From: Candidatus Angelobacter sp.
Lineage (GTDB): Bacteria > Acidobacteriota > Terriglobia > Terriglobales > Acidobacteriaceae
Assembly: GCA_025462835.1 (NCBI GenBank)
Contig: JAOAPH010000124.1
Location: 1-34,721, forward strand
Direction: 5' to 3'
Length of the DNA stretch: 34,721 nucleotides
The notes under the pieces were generated by a model. That model made no database searches, was not told the origin of the DNA, and was given only the letters and a program-made list of their open reading frames with translations. Shown here piece by piece: positions 26,008 through 34,721 of this stretch (positions within the stretch are counted from its first letter, which is position 1; each line of letters opens with the position of its first letter). Made by a program: the position numbers and the translations under genes.

Positions 26008-26163
26008 CTACTGTTGCTGTTGCCATCCGCCTCCGAGCGCGCAACATATCTGCACCAGCGAGTGAAGTTCACTGAGTTGCGCTTGTGCCAAAGTAAGCTG
26101 GGCGGCGAAATATCTTGTCTCGCTATCCAGCACTTCCAGATAGCTTGTGGCTCCACCCTTGAT
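26008..26163 (-). pseudogene. Relic of an outer-membrane efflux protein (NodT type), C-terminal fragment
   Basis: On the minus strand this stretch encodes GGATSYLEVLDSETRYFAAQ, LTLAQ and a C-terminus SLVQICCALGGGWQ. It aligns without gaps with the last about 50 residues of the intact outer-membrane factor at 30790-32232 (GGIATYLEVLDGQRSLFSAE, LTLAQ, SLVQLYKALGGGWQ). Upstream of GGATSY the reading frame shows no further similarity, so only the 3' end of a former gene remains. It faces away from the RND operon that starts at 26348, a likely scar of rearrangement. Confidence 0.75.
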
Positions 26164-26347
26164 GCAACTTCGATGTTGGACGGGAGCTGCCGCAAGGAAT
26201 TTATCCAAGTTGTCAGGGAGGAACGGAGCTGGCCAGCGAGCAGGCGTGAACATCCTTCAACCTGAAGTTGGCGTCAATCCACTAAGGGCTGGAGATTGGC
26301 GCGATGCTTCCGGAATACCTCCAACAGGCGCGGACAGTTTATATGAA

Positions 26348-27562
26348 ATGAATAGCCTCAGCAAAAACAAGTCTCTCGGGTACGGTTGGCTCTGTGTGAT
26401 CTGCTTAATGCTGGCCAGCATTGCGGGATGCAAGAAGTCCACGCAGGCCGCGAAGCCGCCACCGACAGATGTTGAGGTGGTCGAGGTGGAGCAGAAGGAC
26501 GTTCCGATTTACGGCCAATGGATCGGAACCTTGGACGGATTCGTCAACGCCAATGTTAAGGCGCAGGTGACCGGCTATCTGCTCAGGCAGGAGTACAAGG
26601 AAGGCTCTCTCGTTAAGAAAGGCCAGTTGCTCTTCCAAATTGATCCGCGGCCTTTTCAGGCAACGCTGGACCAGACCAAGGCGCAATTAGCGCAAGCCCA
26701 AGCGCAGCTCGTCAATGCCGAAGCTAATCAAAGGAAAAGTCAGCTCGATGTGGAGAGGTACACCCCGCTCGCGAAACAGCAAGCCGCCACCCAGCAAGAT
26801 CTTGACAACGCCATACAGACTAACCTTGCAAACCGGGCTTCAGTGGAAACTTCCAAAGCTCAGATCCAGGCGGCGAAAGCTGCTGTTGAAACTGCCCAGA
26901 TCAACCTCAATTTCACCAGAGTGGTTTCACCTATTGATGGTGTTGCCGGTTTGGCACAGAACCAAGTCGGCGACTTGGTCAGCGCTGGCAGCAGCTCACC
27001 CATCACTACGGTTTCCACGGTTGACCCCATTAAAGTCTATTTCACTCCCAGCGAACAGGAATACCTCACCTTCAACAGGCAATTTCCCACCGCTGCCAGC
27101 CGTGAAGCGGAAGAAAGACGCTTACCCATCCAGCTGATTCTGGCGGACGGCACTACTTATGCGCATGAGGGCAGGGTCCAGTTTGCGAACCGGCAGGTGG
27201 ATCAAAGCACTGGCACGATCCAGATCGCCGCCCTGTTTCCCAACCCTGGAAATATTCTACGTCCCGGAGGATACGGACAGGTCCGCGCAAGTACCAGAAC
27301 CCAACGCGGCGCGCTGCTAGTCCCCCAGCGCGCGGTCAGCGACGTACAGGGAAGCTATCAGGTTGCCGTGCTCGACGGAGAGAACAAAGTGAGCGTCCGC
27401 AGCGTGAAGGTCGGAGACCGCGTGGGCAACATGTGGATCATTGCCGACGGGCTGAAACCTGGCGAGCGCGTTGTCGCCGAGGGCGTGCAGAAGGTCGCTC
27501 CAGGCGTGCAGGTGAATCCCAAGCCGTTTACCGCGCCGACCACCGCGGCGAAGGGCGGATAA
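26348..27562 (+). CDS. RND efflux periplasmic adaptor (membrane fusion protein), lipoprotein, second system
   Basis: AcrA-type adaptor, 404 residues. A signal peptide with lipobox IAGC (Cys28, after LCVICLMLAS) is followed by lipoyl half-motifs (VEVEQKDVPIYGQWIGTLDG, GSLVKKGQLLFQIDPRPF). A long coiled-coil hairpin rich in Ala/Gln runs about residues 115-195, then come beta-barrel segments (VDPIKVYFTPSEQEYL, GTIQIAALFPNPGNILRPGG). An ORF upstream extension to 26147 is in the region of the opposite-strand relic and lacks any signal-like sequence, so the ATG at 26348 is chosen, although no clear ribosome binding site is visible. It is paralogous to the adaptor at 1200-2369. The pump gene follows after four bases. 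Confidence 0.94.
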   Translation: MNSLSKNKSLGYGWLCVICLMLASIAGCKKSTQAAKPPPTDVEVVEVEQKDVPIYGQWIGTLDGFVNANVKAQVTGYLLRQEYKEGSLVKKGQLLFQIDPRPFQATLDQTKAQLAQAQAQLVNAEANQRKSQLDVERYTPLAKQQAATQQDLDNAIQTNLANRASVETSKAQIQAAKAAVETAQINLNFTRVVSPIDGVAGLAQNQVGDLVSAGSSSPITTVSTVDPIKVYFTPSEQEYLTFNRQFPTAASREAEERRLPIQLILADGTTYAHEGRVQFANRQVDQSTGTIQIAALFPNPGNILRPGGYGQVRASTRTQRGALLVPQRAVSDVQGSYQVAVLDGENKVSVRSVKVGDRVGNMWIIADGLKPGERVVAEGVQKVAPGVQVNPKPFTAPTTAAKGG

Positions 27563-27566
27563 GACT

Positions 27567-30500
27567 ATGTCAAAGTTCTTCATTAACCGTCCTATCGTGG
27601 CGATGGTGATCGCGATTCTTACAGTGATCATCGGCGCCGTGACCATCGCAACTCTGCCCGTGGCGCAGTTCCCGAATATCGTCTCACCGGAGGTTCAGAT
27701 ACAGGCGACTTATGTCGGCGCAGACGCGGAGACACTTGAGCAATCTGTTGCCACCCCTATCGAACAGCAGATGAGCGGTGTGGACAACATGAACTACATG
27801 TATTCGTTGAACGCCACGGCTAACGGTCAAATGACCATGATCGTTGACTTCGACGTGAAAACGGACCCGAACCAGGACCTGATTCTCACCCAGATGCGCG
27901 AGACGCAAGCAGCATCTCAGCTTCCCGCTGATGTTACCAACTTCGGGATCACCGTCCAAAAATCTGTAACCTCGCCGCTCATGCTGATCACCCTGTACTC
28001 GCCCCACGGCTCCTACGATGCAGGGTTCCTGTCGAATTACGCTTACATCAATATGCATGACCCGCTGACCCGATCTCCTGGCATCGGTATTGTTCAGATC
28101 TTCGGCGCTGGCCAGTATGCGATGCGGATGTGGGTAAAGCCAGACCAGTTGGCCAAGCTGGGGATCACCGTCACCGATATCACCAATGCAATCCAGGCCC
28201 AAAATACGGTGAATCCGGCGGGTCAGGCTGGTGGCGAGCCCGCGCCTAAGGGCCAGGAATACACCTATGCTGTCCGTGCGCAAGGTCGGCTGGTGTCGCC
28301 GGAGGAGTTCGGGCAGATCGTAGTCCGTGAGACGCCAAATGGTGGGATCGTGCGAGTCAAAGATGTGGCTCGGGTGGAGTTGGGAGCTCAGGACTATAGC
28401 ACCCTAAGCCGCATGAATTCGAAACCGGGTGCCATTATCGCGCTGTATCAGTTACCTGGCTCCAATGCCGTATCCGCCGCCTCAGGGGTTAGAAAGATGA
28501 TGGCGGAGATGAAGCAGCGATTTCCTCCGGATGTAGATTACGTCGTCTCGCTCGATACCACGAAGGCTGTCACCTCTGGTATCAAGGAGATCGTCATCAG
28601 TCTGCTGATCGCGATCCTGCTGGTCGCTATCGTCGTTTACATCTTTTTGCAGGGATGGCGCGCGACGTTGATTCCGATGCTGGCCGTGCCTGTTGCCCTG
28701 GTTGGCACGTTCGTCTTCTTCCCGTTGTTCGGTTTCTCCATTAACACTATTTCCCTTCTTGCTCTCGTGCTGGCCATTGGCCTGGTGGTAGATGATGCAA
28801 TCGTTGTCGTCGAGGCCGTAGAACGCCACATTGAAGAAGGTCTCGCTCCAAAAGACGCTGCGCTTAAAGCCATGGAAGAGATCTCCGGCCCGGTGGTGGG
28901 CATCGCGCTGGTGCTGTCGGCGGTGTTTATACCGACAGCATTTGTCCCAGGGATCACAGGCCGTCTCTATCAGCAGTTCGCGGTGACCATCGCCATTTCC
29001 GTGATCCTGTCGGCATTCAACGCGCTTAGCCTCAGCCCTGCCCTTGCTGCGCTGTTGCTCCGCCCAAAGAAGGAAAGCCACGGGCCACTGAGAAAGTTTT
29101 TCGACTGGTTCAACCGCGTTTTCGCACGCGCGACAGAAACTTATGTCCGTTGGAGCGGCGTCTTGATCCGCAAGAGCGCTATTGCGCTCGTATTGTTGGT
29201 CGTATTTGCCTTGGCGGCAGTCTTCTTCAGCAATAGAGTGCCGGGCAGTTTCCTGCCAGATGAAGACCAGGGTTATTTCTTCGTCAACCTCCAGCTCCCG
29301 GACTCGGCTTCACTGCAGCGTACGGACGAGGTAGCGAAAAAAGTCGAGACTATCCTTTCCCGATCGCCGGGGGTGCAGTACACCACCAGTGTCGTCGGTT
29401 TCAGCCTGCTTAGCTTTGTCCGAACCACCTACAACGCCTTCTTCTTTGTGACCTTGAATCCGTGGGAAGACCGCAAGACACGAGCAGCACAATATCAGGA
29501 GATTAAGGCGCGTTTGAATCAGGAGCTCAGCCAGATTCCACAGGGAGTCGCCTTCGACTTCGCTCCACCGGCGATTCCCGGCGCCGGCACTGCCGGCGGA
29601 TTCACTTTCGTGCTCGAGGATAGGGCGGGTAAGGACATGCAGTTCCTGGCGGACAATACGAATAAGTTCATGGCGGCTGTTCGCAAGCGCCCGGAAATCG
29701 GCTTCGTCGCCACTACTTTGTTGGCCAGCGTGCCACAGCAATTCGTCAGGGTAGACCGGGACAAGGTGATTAAGCAAGGTGTGAACATAAGCGACGTGTA
29801 CAAGACCATCCAGGCTTTCATGGGCGGCTACTTTATTAATTACTTCACCCAGTTTGGGCGTCAGTGGCAGGTTTACATCGAAGCGGAGGGCAGTTATCGG
29901 ACAAGAGCTGAAAACGTAGGCCAGTTCTACGTGCGGAACAGTAACGGAAACAACGTGCCGCTCTCGTCATTGATCAGGATCGAGCCGCATTCCGGACCTG
30001 AGTTCACCATGCGCTTCAACGAGTATCGGAGCGCACAGCTCATCGGTAGCGCAGCGCCAGGCTATAGCTCAGGCCAAGCTATGACCGCCTTGGAAGAGGT
30101 GTTTGCGCAAACTATGCCACGCGAAATGGGGTACGACTACAAGGATATGTCGTTCCAGGAAAAGCAGGCCCAGCAAGGCGTGCCGCCAGCGGTGGTCTTC
30201 GGTTTCTCGCTGCTCTTTGTTTTTCTGATTCTCGCCGCACTCTATGAGAGCTGGTCACTGCCGTTCAGTGTCCTGCTGAGTACACCTGTCGCGGTCTTTG
30301 GCGCGTTTGCGGTGTTGTGGTTGCGGCGCGTATTGCTCAACGCTTTCTTGCCGAGTTACATGGTCCAGATCGAGAGTGATGTGTACTCGCAGATCGGATT
30401 GGTAATGCTTATCGGTCTCGCCGCCAAGAATGCGATCCTGATCGTCGAGTTCGCTAAAGATGAATACGAGCAAGGGAAATCCCTCGTTGACGCCACGCTC

Positions 30501-30788
30501 GCGGGCGCCAGACTCCGCCTGCGGCCGATTCTGATGACTTCGTTTGCATTCATCCTCGGTAACGTGCCGTTGTGGACGGCCTCGGGCTCTGGTGCTGTCG
30601 CCCGACAAATCATTGGCACCACGGTGATCGGTGGCATGCTGGCCGCGAGCGCGTTCGGCATCTTCCTTATTCCGCCTATCTTCTACTTGGTAGAGAAATG
30701 GTCGGGCGCCCCCAGGCAGGAATCTCTAGCCCGGATGCCGCAACCGGGTGGGACTTCAGGAAAACCCGCCCCGTCGGAGGGTGACTGA
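27567..30788 (+). CDS. RND efflux pump permease, HAE1 family (complete)
   Basis: Inner-membrane proton antiporter of the AcrB/MexB type, 1073 residues, full length. It has 12 predicted membrane helices in the standard 1+5 and 1+5 layout with two large periplasmic loops. The proton-relay Asp pair is in LAIGLVVDDAIVVVEAVERH, and the matching Lys region in LIGLAAKNAILIVEFAKDEY. The start region MSKFFINRPIVAMVIAIL is almost identical to the truncated pump at the left edge. It lies four bases after the adaptor and one base before the outer-membrane factor gene, so the three form one operon. Substrates cannot be read from sequence. Confidence 0.97.
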   Translation: MSKFFINRPIVAMVIAILTVIIGAVTIATLPVAQFPNIVSPEVQIQATYVGADAETLEQSVATPIEQQMSGVDNMNYMYSLNATANGQMTMIVDFDVKTDPNQDLILTQMRETQAASQLPADVTNFGITVQKSVTSPLMLITLYSPHGSYDAGFLSNYAYINMHDPLTRSPGIGIVQIFGAGQYAMRMWVKPDQLAKLGITVTDITNAIQAQNTVNPAGQAGGEPAPKGQEYTYAVRAQGRLVSPEEFGQIVVRETPNGGIVRVKDVARVELGAQDYSTLSRMNSKPGAIIALYQLPGSNAVSAASGVRKMMAEMKQRFPPDVDYVVSLDTTKAVTSGIKEIVISLLIAILLVAIVVYIFLQGWRATLIPMLAVPVALVGTFVFFPLFGFSINTISLLALVLAIGLVVDDAIVVVEAVERHIEEGLAPKDAALKAMEEISGPVVGIALVLSAVFIPTAFVPGITGRLYQQFAVTIAISVILSAFNALSLSPALAALLLRPKKESHGPLRKFFDWFNRVFARATETYVRWSGVLIRKSAIALVLLVVFALAAVFFSNRVPGSFLPDEDQGYFFVNLQLPDSASLQRTDEVAKKVETILSRSPGVQYTTSVVGFSLLSFVRTTYNAFFFVTLNPWEDRKTRAAQYQEIKARLNQELSQIPQGVAFDFAPPAIPGAGTAGGFTFVLEDRAGKDMQFLADNTNKFMAAVRKRPEIGFVATTLLASVPQQFVRVDRDKVIKQGVNISDVYKTIQAFMGGYFINYFTQFGRQWQVYIEAEGSYRTRAENVGQFYVRNSNGNNVPLSSLIRIEPHSGPEFTMRFNEYRSAQLIGSAAPGYSSGQAMTALEEVFAQTMPREMGYDYKDMSFQEKQAQQGVPPAVVFGFSLLFVFLILAALYESWSLPFSVLLSTPVAVFGAFAVLWLRRVLLNAFLPSYMVQIESDVYSQIGLVMLIGLAAKNAILIVEFAKDEYEQGKSLVDATLAGARLRLRPILMTSFAFILGNVPLWTASGSGAVARQIIGTTVIGGMLAASAFGIFLIPPIFYLVEKWSGAPRQESLARMPQPGGTSGKPAPSEGD

Positions 30789-30789
30789 G

Positions 30790-32232
30790 ATGAATCATTG
30801 GCGGAGGTCCGATGAAGAACAGCGCAAGGCACCGCCCATAATCAACCGATTCATCGGCATCCTGTTGGCGACGAGTCTTCTCGCCGGATGCACGGTCGGA
30901 CCCAATTACCACAGGCCCGCGGTGCAGGTTCCAACTCTCTATCATGGCGCAAGCGATAACGCGCAGGCTCAGGCAGCATCCTACGCCGATCTCCCCTGGT
31001 GGCAGGTCTTTCAAGATCCTGTCCTGCAGGAGCTGATCCGGACGGCCCTTAAGCAGAACTATAACCTGCAGCTGGCGACCGAGCGCATCAATGCCGCGCG
31101 TGCTCAGCTTACCGTCACGCGCGCAGACCAGTATCTGCAGGTGGACGCGAGCGGTTTGGCGACGGATGGAAGGTTCTTCAGTGGCGGGTTTCCGGCCAAA
31201 ACCAGATACAGCACCTATGCTGCCGACGCAACATTTCAGTTAGACCTTTTTGGCAGACTCCGGCGCGCGACCGAATCCTCACGCGCCCAGGTGCTATCCA
31301 GCGAGTACGCGCAAAAGACTCAGATCTTAACGCTGGTGAGCGACGTAGCGACCGACTATTTCGCCCTCCTCGCGCTTGATCTCCAACTTCAGATCGCCCG
31401 GGACACTGTCAAGACACAGACGGATGCGGTCGCACTCACAAAGCTGCGACTCCAGCACGGCGTCGCTACCAAGCTAGACGTCTTGCAAGCACAACAGGTG
31501 CTTGATACCGCGAACACGCAGATTCCCGAGCTGGAAAGACAGATCGGACAACTCGAAGACGCCCTCAGTATTCTTTTGGGCGATTACCCGCACGGCGTGG
31601 TACGAGGACGCCCGTTAGTAGAGCAACCCATTCCGCCCGAAGTACCTGCGGGTCTATCTTCGTCGCTGCTCTCCCGGCGTCCGGACATTCTCGAGGCCGA
31701 GCAAAACCTCGTTAGCGCCAACGCGCAAATCGGAGTCGCCAAAGCTGCTTTCTTCCCGCAGATTTCCCTCACCGGCTCCGGGGGCGGGGCTGCCGGACGC
31801 ACGACTGTGTTCTCGACATTGCTAAATTCCAATCTAGGGACCTGGTCATACGGAGCGCAGGTCACACAGCCAATCTTCGAGTCCGGCAGACTGCGTGGCA
31901 ATCTTCGAGTGGCCAAGTCGCAACAACGACAGCAACTGATCGCTTACAAGCAAGCTATCCAAGGCGCCTTTAGGGATGTTTCAGATGCCCTGATCGGTTA
32001 TGAGAAGTTTCACAAAGTGCGTGCCGAACAGGAGATCACGGTCAAAGACCTCCGCGACAGCGTTGATACATCTCTCAAGCGCTACCGTGGGGGCATCGCC
32101 ACCTATCTCGAAGTACTCGATGGGCAGCGTTCACTCTTTAGCGCCGAACTCACTTTGGCCCAGGACCGCGGTAATGAATACCAGAGTCTTGTGCAGTTGT
32201 ACAAAGCGCTTGGCGGAGGCTGGCAGCATTAG
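30790..32232 (+). CDS. Outer-membrane efflux lipoprotein, NodT/OprM type
   Basis: Outer-membrane channel completing the tripartite pump, 480 residues. A signal peptide ends in lipobox LLAGC (Cys34), followed by the family hallmark TVGPNYHRPAV. Two OEP repeats contain the coiled-coil parts (TERINAARAQLTVTRADQYL; LVSANAQIGVAKAAFFPQIS), and the C-terminus reads YLEVLDGQRSLFSAELTLAQ to ALGGGWQH. A longer ORF begins at 30748, but the ATG at 30790 is one base after the pump stop, and its product begins with a proper signal sequence. Confidence 0.95.
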   Translation: MNHWRRSDEEQRKAPPIINRFIGILLATSLLAGCTVGPNYHRPAVQVPTLYHGASDNAQAQAASYADLPWWQVFQDPVLQELIRTALKQNYNLQLATERINAARAQLTVTRADQYLQVDASGLATDGRFFSGGFPAKTRYSTYAADATFQLDLFGRLRRATESSRAQVLSSEYAQKTQILTLVSDVATDYFALLALDLQLQIARDTVKTQTDAVALTKLRLQHGVATKLDVLQAQQVLDTANTQIPELERQIGQLEDALSILLGDYPHGVVRGRPLVEQPIPPEVPAGLSSSLLSRRPDILEAEQNLVSANAQIGVAKAAFFPQISLTGSGGGAAGRTTVFSTLLNSNLGTWSYGAQVTQPIFESGRLRGNLRVAKSQQRQQLIAYKQAIQGAFRDVSDALIGYEKFHKVRAEQEITVKDLRDSVDTSLKRYRGGIATYLEVLDGQRSLFSAELTLAQDRGNEYQSLVQLYKALGGGWQH

Positions 32233-32294
32233 AAATCCGAGAAGTTATGACGCTTCAACAATGCTTCCGGCATCGAGATGATGCGCATTCATGT

Positions 32295-32807
32295 TTACCT
32301 CGCTGGTGCAATCACGGGTGTGGATGGGTGGCGAGATTTCTTGACTGCCAATGTCGCAACAAAGATGAAGAGAGCCAGCAAGAACAACTGCGCAACTACG
32401 AAGGGAGGCTCGGACTGAGTTGGAGCTAAAGCGTTGAACACCGGAACCTTCAAGAATGTCTGAACGATCAAGACGAAAACATTGAAATAAAGAGCAATAA
32501 GCGCGCCGATCAAATAGATCCAACGCCAGGCCCCGGCAAGGTGAAAAACGTAGCGCGCCAAAATCGTTGGCACCAAGACGACCAACGACAGGGTTCCAAC
32601 CACATGCGAAGGCAAGACCTTTTCAAACGGGAAGGCGAAGCCGCTCACGCTGGTGGCGACGGTCGTTACAAGAAAGAACGTAGTCCATTTTTCGAACTGC
32701 TTCCCGGAAAGCATTCCATACGCCACCACTACTCCCGAGAAGATTCCTAGCAAGCTGATCAACACATGGACGAAGGTAAATGTGGCTAATGACATTCCGA
32801 GGATCAT
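32295..32807 (-). CDS. Small integral membrane protein, unknown function
   Basis: I do not recognise the family with certainty. The 170-residue protein shows four or five hydrophobic segments (VHVLISLLGIFSGVVVAYGML, FLVTTVATSVSGFAF, LSLVVLVPTILARYVF, IYLIGALIALYFNVFVLIV, VVAQLFLLALFIFVATLAV). Hydrophilic loops are short and the tail is basic. AAAGGA lies eight bases before the ATG at 32807; a second in-frame ATG is at 32795. It faces the RND operon end to end and has no obvious partner. Confidence 0.75.
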   Translation of the reverse strand: MILGMSLATFTFVHVLISLLGIFSGVVVAYGMLSGKQFEKWTTFFLVTTVATSVSGFAFPFEKVLPSHVVGTLSLVVLVPTILARYVFHLAGAWRWIYLIGALIALYFNVFVLIVQTFLKVPVFNALAPTQSEPPFVVAQLFLLALFIFVATLAVKKSRHPSTPVIAPAR

Positions 32808-33205
32808 GTTCAGTTCCTTTCAAATTTCATCATTGGACTCGCGCGCGTGCTCTCCCGATTCAATGTCATCCGTTTTCTTTTGCTGCTCGTTTCTGGATTT
32901 GTTCACGAAGGGCCGTTCCTTTATGCCTGAGCAACAGGAGGTATGTAAGGCGGCCATCGTCAATAAGTCTACTCAAGGACGATACTCACGTTGAAACAAT
33001 CGGGAGTTGCTGGGGGATTAAAGCATAATGCAAAGCTGCGCGCCATTATCGCAGCACGCGATGTTTTTGATCTGCTCTGGCCGATGACTCACTTTGGCGC
33101 TTACCTATCCGGAAGACGCCCGTGGACAAGGGTGCGAATCCCCGGCAAGATTCGGGATTTAGTTGATTGCAATGGGCGGTTCAGCGCGTGACTACAGAGT
33201 TGCTC
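32808..33205. other. Intergenic region with no supportable gene
   Basis: Only short plus-strand ORFs with unfamiliar, low-quality products occur here. A weak stem (AATCCCCG...CGGGATT, 33137-33159, one bulge) is present. No promoter or terminator that I can defend. Confidence 0.45.
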
Positions 33206-34721
33206 TTATCGAGTCGCATCCTCGATAAGCACTTTATTGCGCTCCAGCAGATTGCCGGTCGCGCGATCGAAGGCAGCCGTTGCGAGTTGATAGGCAATCA
33301 ACGATTGAAGGTAGCTCTGTTCGGACTGCTCGAAAACGTTTTGCGCATCGAGCACAAAAAATATCGTTTGCGCGCCCAGCTCGTATTTACGCTGCTCTGC
33401 AGCCAACGTCTTTTTGGCGAGGTCGCGGGAGATCGCGGCTGCGGCGATCGCCAACTTGGATTTTTCAAGTTCGTGTACGGCATTGCGAACATCTTGATTG
33501 ATCACCTGTTGCTTCAGGCGGAACTGGTACAAGTTGCTCTTCTTCGAAGTCAGTGCGGTGCTCAAGTCCGCTTTTGCCGCGCGATTTCGCAGAGGCAGGC
33601 GCAGTTCCAGGCTTACTCCGTAACTTGGAAAATTGAACGAGCCTAGCTGGTCCAGGGAGTCGCTGAAGCCGCCGGGGATGAATGCTCCCGAAGTAGCATC
33701 GATCTGGTTCCCGCCGCGGCCATTCGACGCATAGAAGCCGGTCAGATTGAGGTCGGGTTTCAAGTTGTTCGTTGCAACCTCGACATTGGTGTCATCGTTG
33801 GCGAGCTGCCAACGCACGGCTTGCAGTTCCGGACGCTTGCTCATGGCCATTTCTAACGCCGTCGGGATATCCACCACAGGCAGTTCGCCGGCAGGCTCTG
33901 GGTTTTCGGTGAGGACGACGTCCAATGCTGAGATTCGAGTATCAAGATCGGCGCCGATCGTGCGCCGCAGCTGGTCCTCAAGCGGCTTGATCGCGTACTC
34001 AGCCTGGATCACTTGCAGCCGCCGTTGCGCGACTGTGCCTTCCGAACGATAGATCTCCAACGGAGAAAGCGCGCCCAGTTCCAGAGCGCGTTTATCGCGC
34101 TTATACGATTCTTCTCCCAGCCGCAGCGACTCTCGCACGACGACGAGATTTTGTTGCGCCTGCACCAGCGCCCAATACTGGTTGATAGCGGAGAGAATCG
34201 CTTCGTTGAGTTGCGTCTCGAAATTCGCTCTCGACTGCTTTACGTTTCGCTGCGCCACCAGAATGGGAGCGCGGTTGATGGCAAGTCCTCTGCCCCGCAA
34301 TAGGGGCTGCGCCAGAGTGAATGTTGTGCCCGAAGAAAACGACGGGTTGAAAGTGGCAAAACTATTATTGCTGGAAGACCGGTTCGTATTGAAGCTGATG
34401 CCCAGGTTTGTCCCGGTAAGGAATTTCTGAGTGTAAGCAGAAGAGGTGGGCTGCTCAAGATCACTGCACGGCGCACAACCGGCCAAACTCGAAGTTGTTG
34501 GAGTCGTCGAGCGTTGCGGTCGCGAACTGGCCGTCAGCACCGGATCAAACGGACTGTAAGCTTTCTGCACAGCGAACAGCGATTGTTCATACTGCAATTT
34601 GTTGATTCGGATCTCAGTGTTGTTCTGCAGCATGAGCTGGACAACGTGCTGCAAGCCCAAAGTCAGCTTGCCATTCGAAACAAACTCATCTACTCCCTGC
34701 GCTCCGGGAACCTGCGTCGCT
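33206..34721 (-). CDS. TolC-family outer-membrane efflux protein (partial, N-terminus outside window)
   Basis: Outer-membrane channel protein of the OEP/TolC family. About 505 C-terminal residues are visible, and the reading frame stays open to the right edge (ATQVPGAQGVDEFVSNGKLT precedes the first internal start), so the true start is outside. Two OEP repeats are seen, with long Ala/Gln/Leu-rich helices (LNEAILSAINQYWALVQAQQ; KQQVINQDVRNAVHELEKSK; AAAAISRDLAKKTLAAEQRK) and the end YLQSLIAYQLATAAFDRATG. It is less like the NodT lipoproteins and may serve a different transporter located beyond the edge. It ends with no clear terminator. Confidence 0.88.
   Translation of the reverse strand, partial: ATQVPGAQGVDEFVSNGKLTLGLQHVVQLMLQNNTEIRINKLQYEQSLFAVQKAYSPFDPVLTASSRPQRSTTPTTSSLAGCAPCSDLEQPTSSAYTQKFLTGTNLGISFNTNRSSSNNSFATFNPSFSSGTTFTLAQPLLRGRGLAINRAPILVAQRNVKQSRANFETQLNEAILSAINQYWALVQAQQNLVVVRESLRLGEESYKRDKRALELGALSPLEIYRSEGTVAQRRLQVIQAEYAIKPLEDQLRRTIGADLDTRISALDVVLTENPEPAGELPVVDIPTALEMAMSKRPELQAVRWQLANDDTNVEVATNNLKPDLNLTGFYASNGRGGNQIDATSGAFIPGGFSDSLDQLGSFNFPSYGVSLELRLPLRNRAAKADLSTALTSKKSNLYQFRLKQQVINQDVRNAVHELEKSKLAIAAAAISRDLAKKTLAAEQRKYELGAQTIFFVLDAQNVFEQSEQSYLQSLIAYQLATAAFDRATGNLLERNKVLIEDATR

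Noticed and set aside
26147..26347. Upstream extension of the second RND adaptor
   Set aside because: It would bury the signal peptide inside the protein and partly overlaps the opposite-strand relic; the lipoprotein signal begins at 26348.
33128..33160. tRNA-like T-arm (GGTGCGAATCCCC)
   Set aside because: The T-stem is only three or four pairs, the loop lacks the usual TTC start, and no acceptor, D or anticodon arm can be built around it.

Overview
The window looks like a chromosomal segment of an acidobacterium (Acidobacteriota, probably Terriglobia). The main support is a very large Oar-like TonB-dependent receptor with an N-terminal carboxypeptidase-type domain, HAE1-type RND pumps, moderately high GC and a compact his operon with overlapping genes. 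This assignment is inferred from gene content; no marker gene is present.

Left part (1-7046, minus strand). A GAF-GAF-AAA+-Fis sigma-54 activator (4878-7046) lies upstream of two target-like units. Unit one is a STAS-domain protein, a degenerate sigma-factor-like protein, a Spy/CpxP-like periplasmic protein and possibly a small coiled-coil protein. Unit two is an RND efflux adaptor and pump, the pump being cut by the left edge. Each unit is preceded by a -24/-12 promoter (2417-2432 consensus, 4455-4470 near-consensus). About 115-123 bp upstream of each predicted start lies a related inverted-repeat element (2512-2546 and 4540-4576). Together these look like a self-contained sigma-54 envelope-stress or efflux regulon.

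Formate module (7726-14190, plus strand). It encodes a selenocysteine formate dehydrogenase alpha subunit, read through an in-frame TGA at 8284-8286 followed by a bacterial SECIS hairpin. A four-cluster iron-sulfur beta subunit, an NrfD-type membrane anchor and an OxlT-like MFS carrier follow. The alpha subunit has no visible twin-arginine signal.

Histidine module (14213-20627, minus strand). The order is hisI-hisG-hisD-hisC-hisB-hisH-hisF-hisA, with every junction overlapping. It is preceded by a short leader peptide with seven His among eight residues, a hairpin across the His codons, and a strong intrinsic terminator just before hisI. This is a classical histidine attenuator. hisE is not in the window.

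Right part. A 1197-residue TonB-dependent receptor with its own terminator is followed by an opposing two-helix ion channel. Next come a relic of an outer-membrane efflux gene and a complete RND tripartite system (adaptor, pump, outer-membrane factor; 26348-32232). A small membrane protein and a TolC-family protein cut by the right edge close the window. No rRNA, tRNA, CRISPR array or intact insertion sequence was seen.
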